This document shows, piece after piece, positions 62,970-64,000 of a stretch of 64,000 nucleotides of DNA. The notes under the pieces are model-generated. The model was not told the DNA's origin and did not search any database. It saw nothing but the letters and a program-made list of their open reading frames with translations. The position numbers were made by a program, and so were the translations under genes. Each line of letters starts with the position of its first letter. Within the stretch, counting starts at the first letter, position 1. Source of the DNA: DATKYQ01 sp035528415 (GTDB lineage Bacteria > Myxococcota > B64-G9); assembly GCA_035528415.1 (NCBI GenBank), contig DATKYQ010000010.1:1-64000 (forward strand). The letters are read 5' to 3'.

Positions 62970-64000
62970 ATGCGCGAGAAAAGTGTAGCCGTGCTTGTCT
63001 TGGTGCTTTTTGTGTACGCCTGCGGGGGAGGTTCGCCGGGAAATGACGGCGGGTTGCCGGACGGGGGCGAGTGCCTTGCGCCCGAGGTGAATTGCGGCGG
63101 GACGTGCGCCGATCTGATGAGCGATCACGAGCACTGCGGCGAGTGCTTTCACGCCTGCGGGACCGACCATGTGTGCGGCGCGGGAAAATGTTCGAGCGTT
63201 TGTCCCGATGGATTGAGCGCCTGCTCCGGCTCGTGCGTGGATCTCGAAAGCTCGGCGCAACACTGCGGCTCATGCGATCATCTTTGCCGGCAGCCCGGGG
63301 CGGCGGGCGAGTGTGTGCAGGGCGCATGTGCCAGCTGGGCCTGCCTGCCCGGCCGCGTCGATACCGACGGGGATGTCTCCAACGGTTGCGAGGGGAGCTG
63401 TTCGGGCCGGCAGATAAGTACATCGGGCGCGCTGGATTACGATCTGGACGTCGTGCGTATAACCGGAAAGGTCACTGTCGACGGGCACGATCCCGGGCCC
63501 GTGGTCAACGGGGTTGTGCGCGGGACACTGTCTTTTCTTTTAGCCGGAAGTAAAAAACGAATATCGCTCGATCTGGGTTCGAATGGGCCTGCCACCTACC
63601 AGACAAGTCTCTTCGCCGGCAACTACGCCATCGAGCTTGCCAACACGACCGATTGCCCTGACGGCCCGTTCCCTTGCGGAAGCACAATTCTCCGAAAGGG
63701 CGTTTCGCTATTGAGCGACGGCAACCTCGATCTCGATGTTTCAAGTTCCGTAATTTCGAGCTTCGAGGTCAGCGGACAGGTCACCGTCAATGGTGCCGTG
63801 ATGAGCCCTGGTGGGGGCGGTGGCGAACGGGGCCGGATAGTTTTCCGCCCCGAGACCGGCGCCGTCGCCGAGGCCGGCTTGGGCACGGGTGGCCCCGCCA
63901 CCTACCAGGTCGAGTTGACGCCCGGCAGCTACGAAGTCTCGGTCACCAACGACACTGATTGCCTGGATGGGGCTATTCCTTGCCAGCGCAAGGTGCTGCG
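62970..64000 (+). CDS. Cys-rich stigma-like lipoprotein with repeated beta domains (partial)
   Basis: The gene runs off the window end. It has a lipoprotein signal ending in VYAC, then two CxxxCxDLxxxxxHCGxC modules (NCGGTCADLMSDHEHCGEC; ACSGSCVDLESSAQHCGSC) of the kind common in Myxococcota surface proteins. After that come two copies of a 100-residue beta domain, with the repeating pieces ATYQTSLFAGNYAIEL and ATYQVELTPGSYEVSV. It is divergent from the MYXO-CTERM gene. Confidence 0.8.
   Translation, partial: MREKSVAVLVLVLFVYACGGGSPGNDGGLPDGGECLAPEVNCGGTCADLMSDHEHCGECFHACGTDHVCGAGKCSSVCPDGLSACSGSCVDLESSAQHCGSCDHLCRQPGAAGECVQGACASWACLPGRVDTDGDVSNGCEGSCSGRQISTSGALDYDLDVVRITGKVTVDGHDPGPVVNGVVRGTLSFLLAGSKKRISLDLGSNGPATYQTSLFAGNYAIELANTTDCPDGPFPCGSTILRKGVSLLSDGNLDLDVSSSVISSFEVSGQVTVNGAVMSPGGGGGERGRIVFRPETGAVAEAGLGTGGPATYQVELTPGSYEVSVTNDTDCLDGAIPCQRKVL

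Noticed and set aside
60961..63423. Longer 820-codon version of the PKD surface protein
   Set aside because: The N-terminal 170 codons or so are basic, Arg-rich antisense sequence over the divergent lipoprotein gene; the signal peptide begins at 62832.

Overview
The window is GC-rich, gene-dense bacterial chromosome, most likely from the Myxococcota or a close relative of the old deltaproteobacteria. The signs are three proteins ending in MYXO-CTERM-like sorting tails (Cys-rich stretch, hydrophobic helix, basic end), many lipoproteins with low-complexity Asp-Ala-Gly-Pro or Pro-Gly-Ala-Asp linkers, Cys-rich EGF/stigma-like modules, and a FrzS/AglZ-type pseudo-receiver coiled-coil protein. No tRNA, rRNA, CRISPR array or prophage was found by eye.

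Layout. 1-3295: an AT-rich, foreign-looking island with a strong hairpin, a 55-codon gene, an exported TPR-like protein and a group II intron that encodes its reverse transcriptase/maturase. 3571-9832: a zinc-ribbon membrane protein, convergent with a seven-gene minus-strand operon rpsB-tsf-pyrH-frr-(membrane protein)-uppS-dxr. 10111-17453 (minus): secA, an M23 envelope peptidase, a PP2C phosphatase, recN and nadK. 17543-26192: rarA coupled to a YidD-like gene, a HicAB pair, a receiver plus degenerate GGDEF protein, then mscS-coaX-EF-G2-alpha-repeat protein. 26213-30608 (minus): the FrzS/AglZ-like protein, an ECF sigma factor with a zinc-type anti-sigma, and a PhnP-like metallo-hydrolase. 30681-43905: MYXO-CTERM surface proteins, a ClC transporter fused to CBS and RCK_C domains, a cupin, a PanE-like reductase, a Gly-rich EGF lipoprotein, a hybrid histidine kinase and BipA. 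44125-64000: mostly cell-surface biology. This part holds two paralogous propeller-like lipoproteins with a beta-barrel candidate and a GT-C-like enzyme, a transglutaminase-like protein, a propeller lipoprotein with a GH31 lipoprotein, a second ECF sigma operon with two lipoproteins, an S46 peptidase coupled to a Yip1-type protein, a PKD-containing MYXO-CTERM protein, and a Cys-rich lipoprotein cut by the window end.

How it fits together. The minus-strand half up to 17453 is housekeeping (translation, isoprenoid and undecaprenyl phosphate supply, secretion, NAD(P), DNA repair). The remainder is dominated by envelope and extracellular functions. The best candidates for undescribed systems are the propeller/propeller/barrel/GT-C operon (44125-50108) and the ECF sigma / membrane protein / TPR lipoprotein / Cys-rich lipoprotein operon (55880-57834). 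All functional calls rest on motif recognition by eye; no database search was run.
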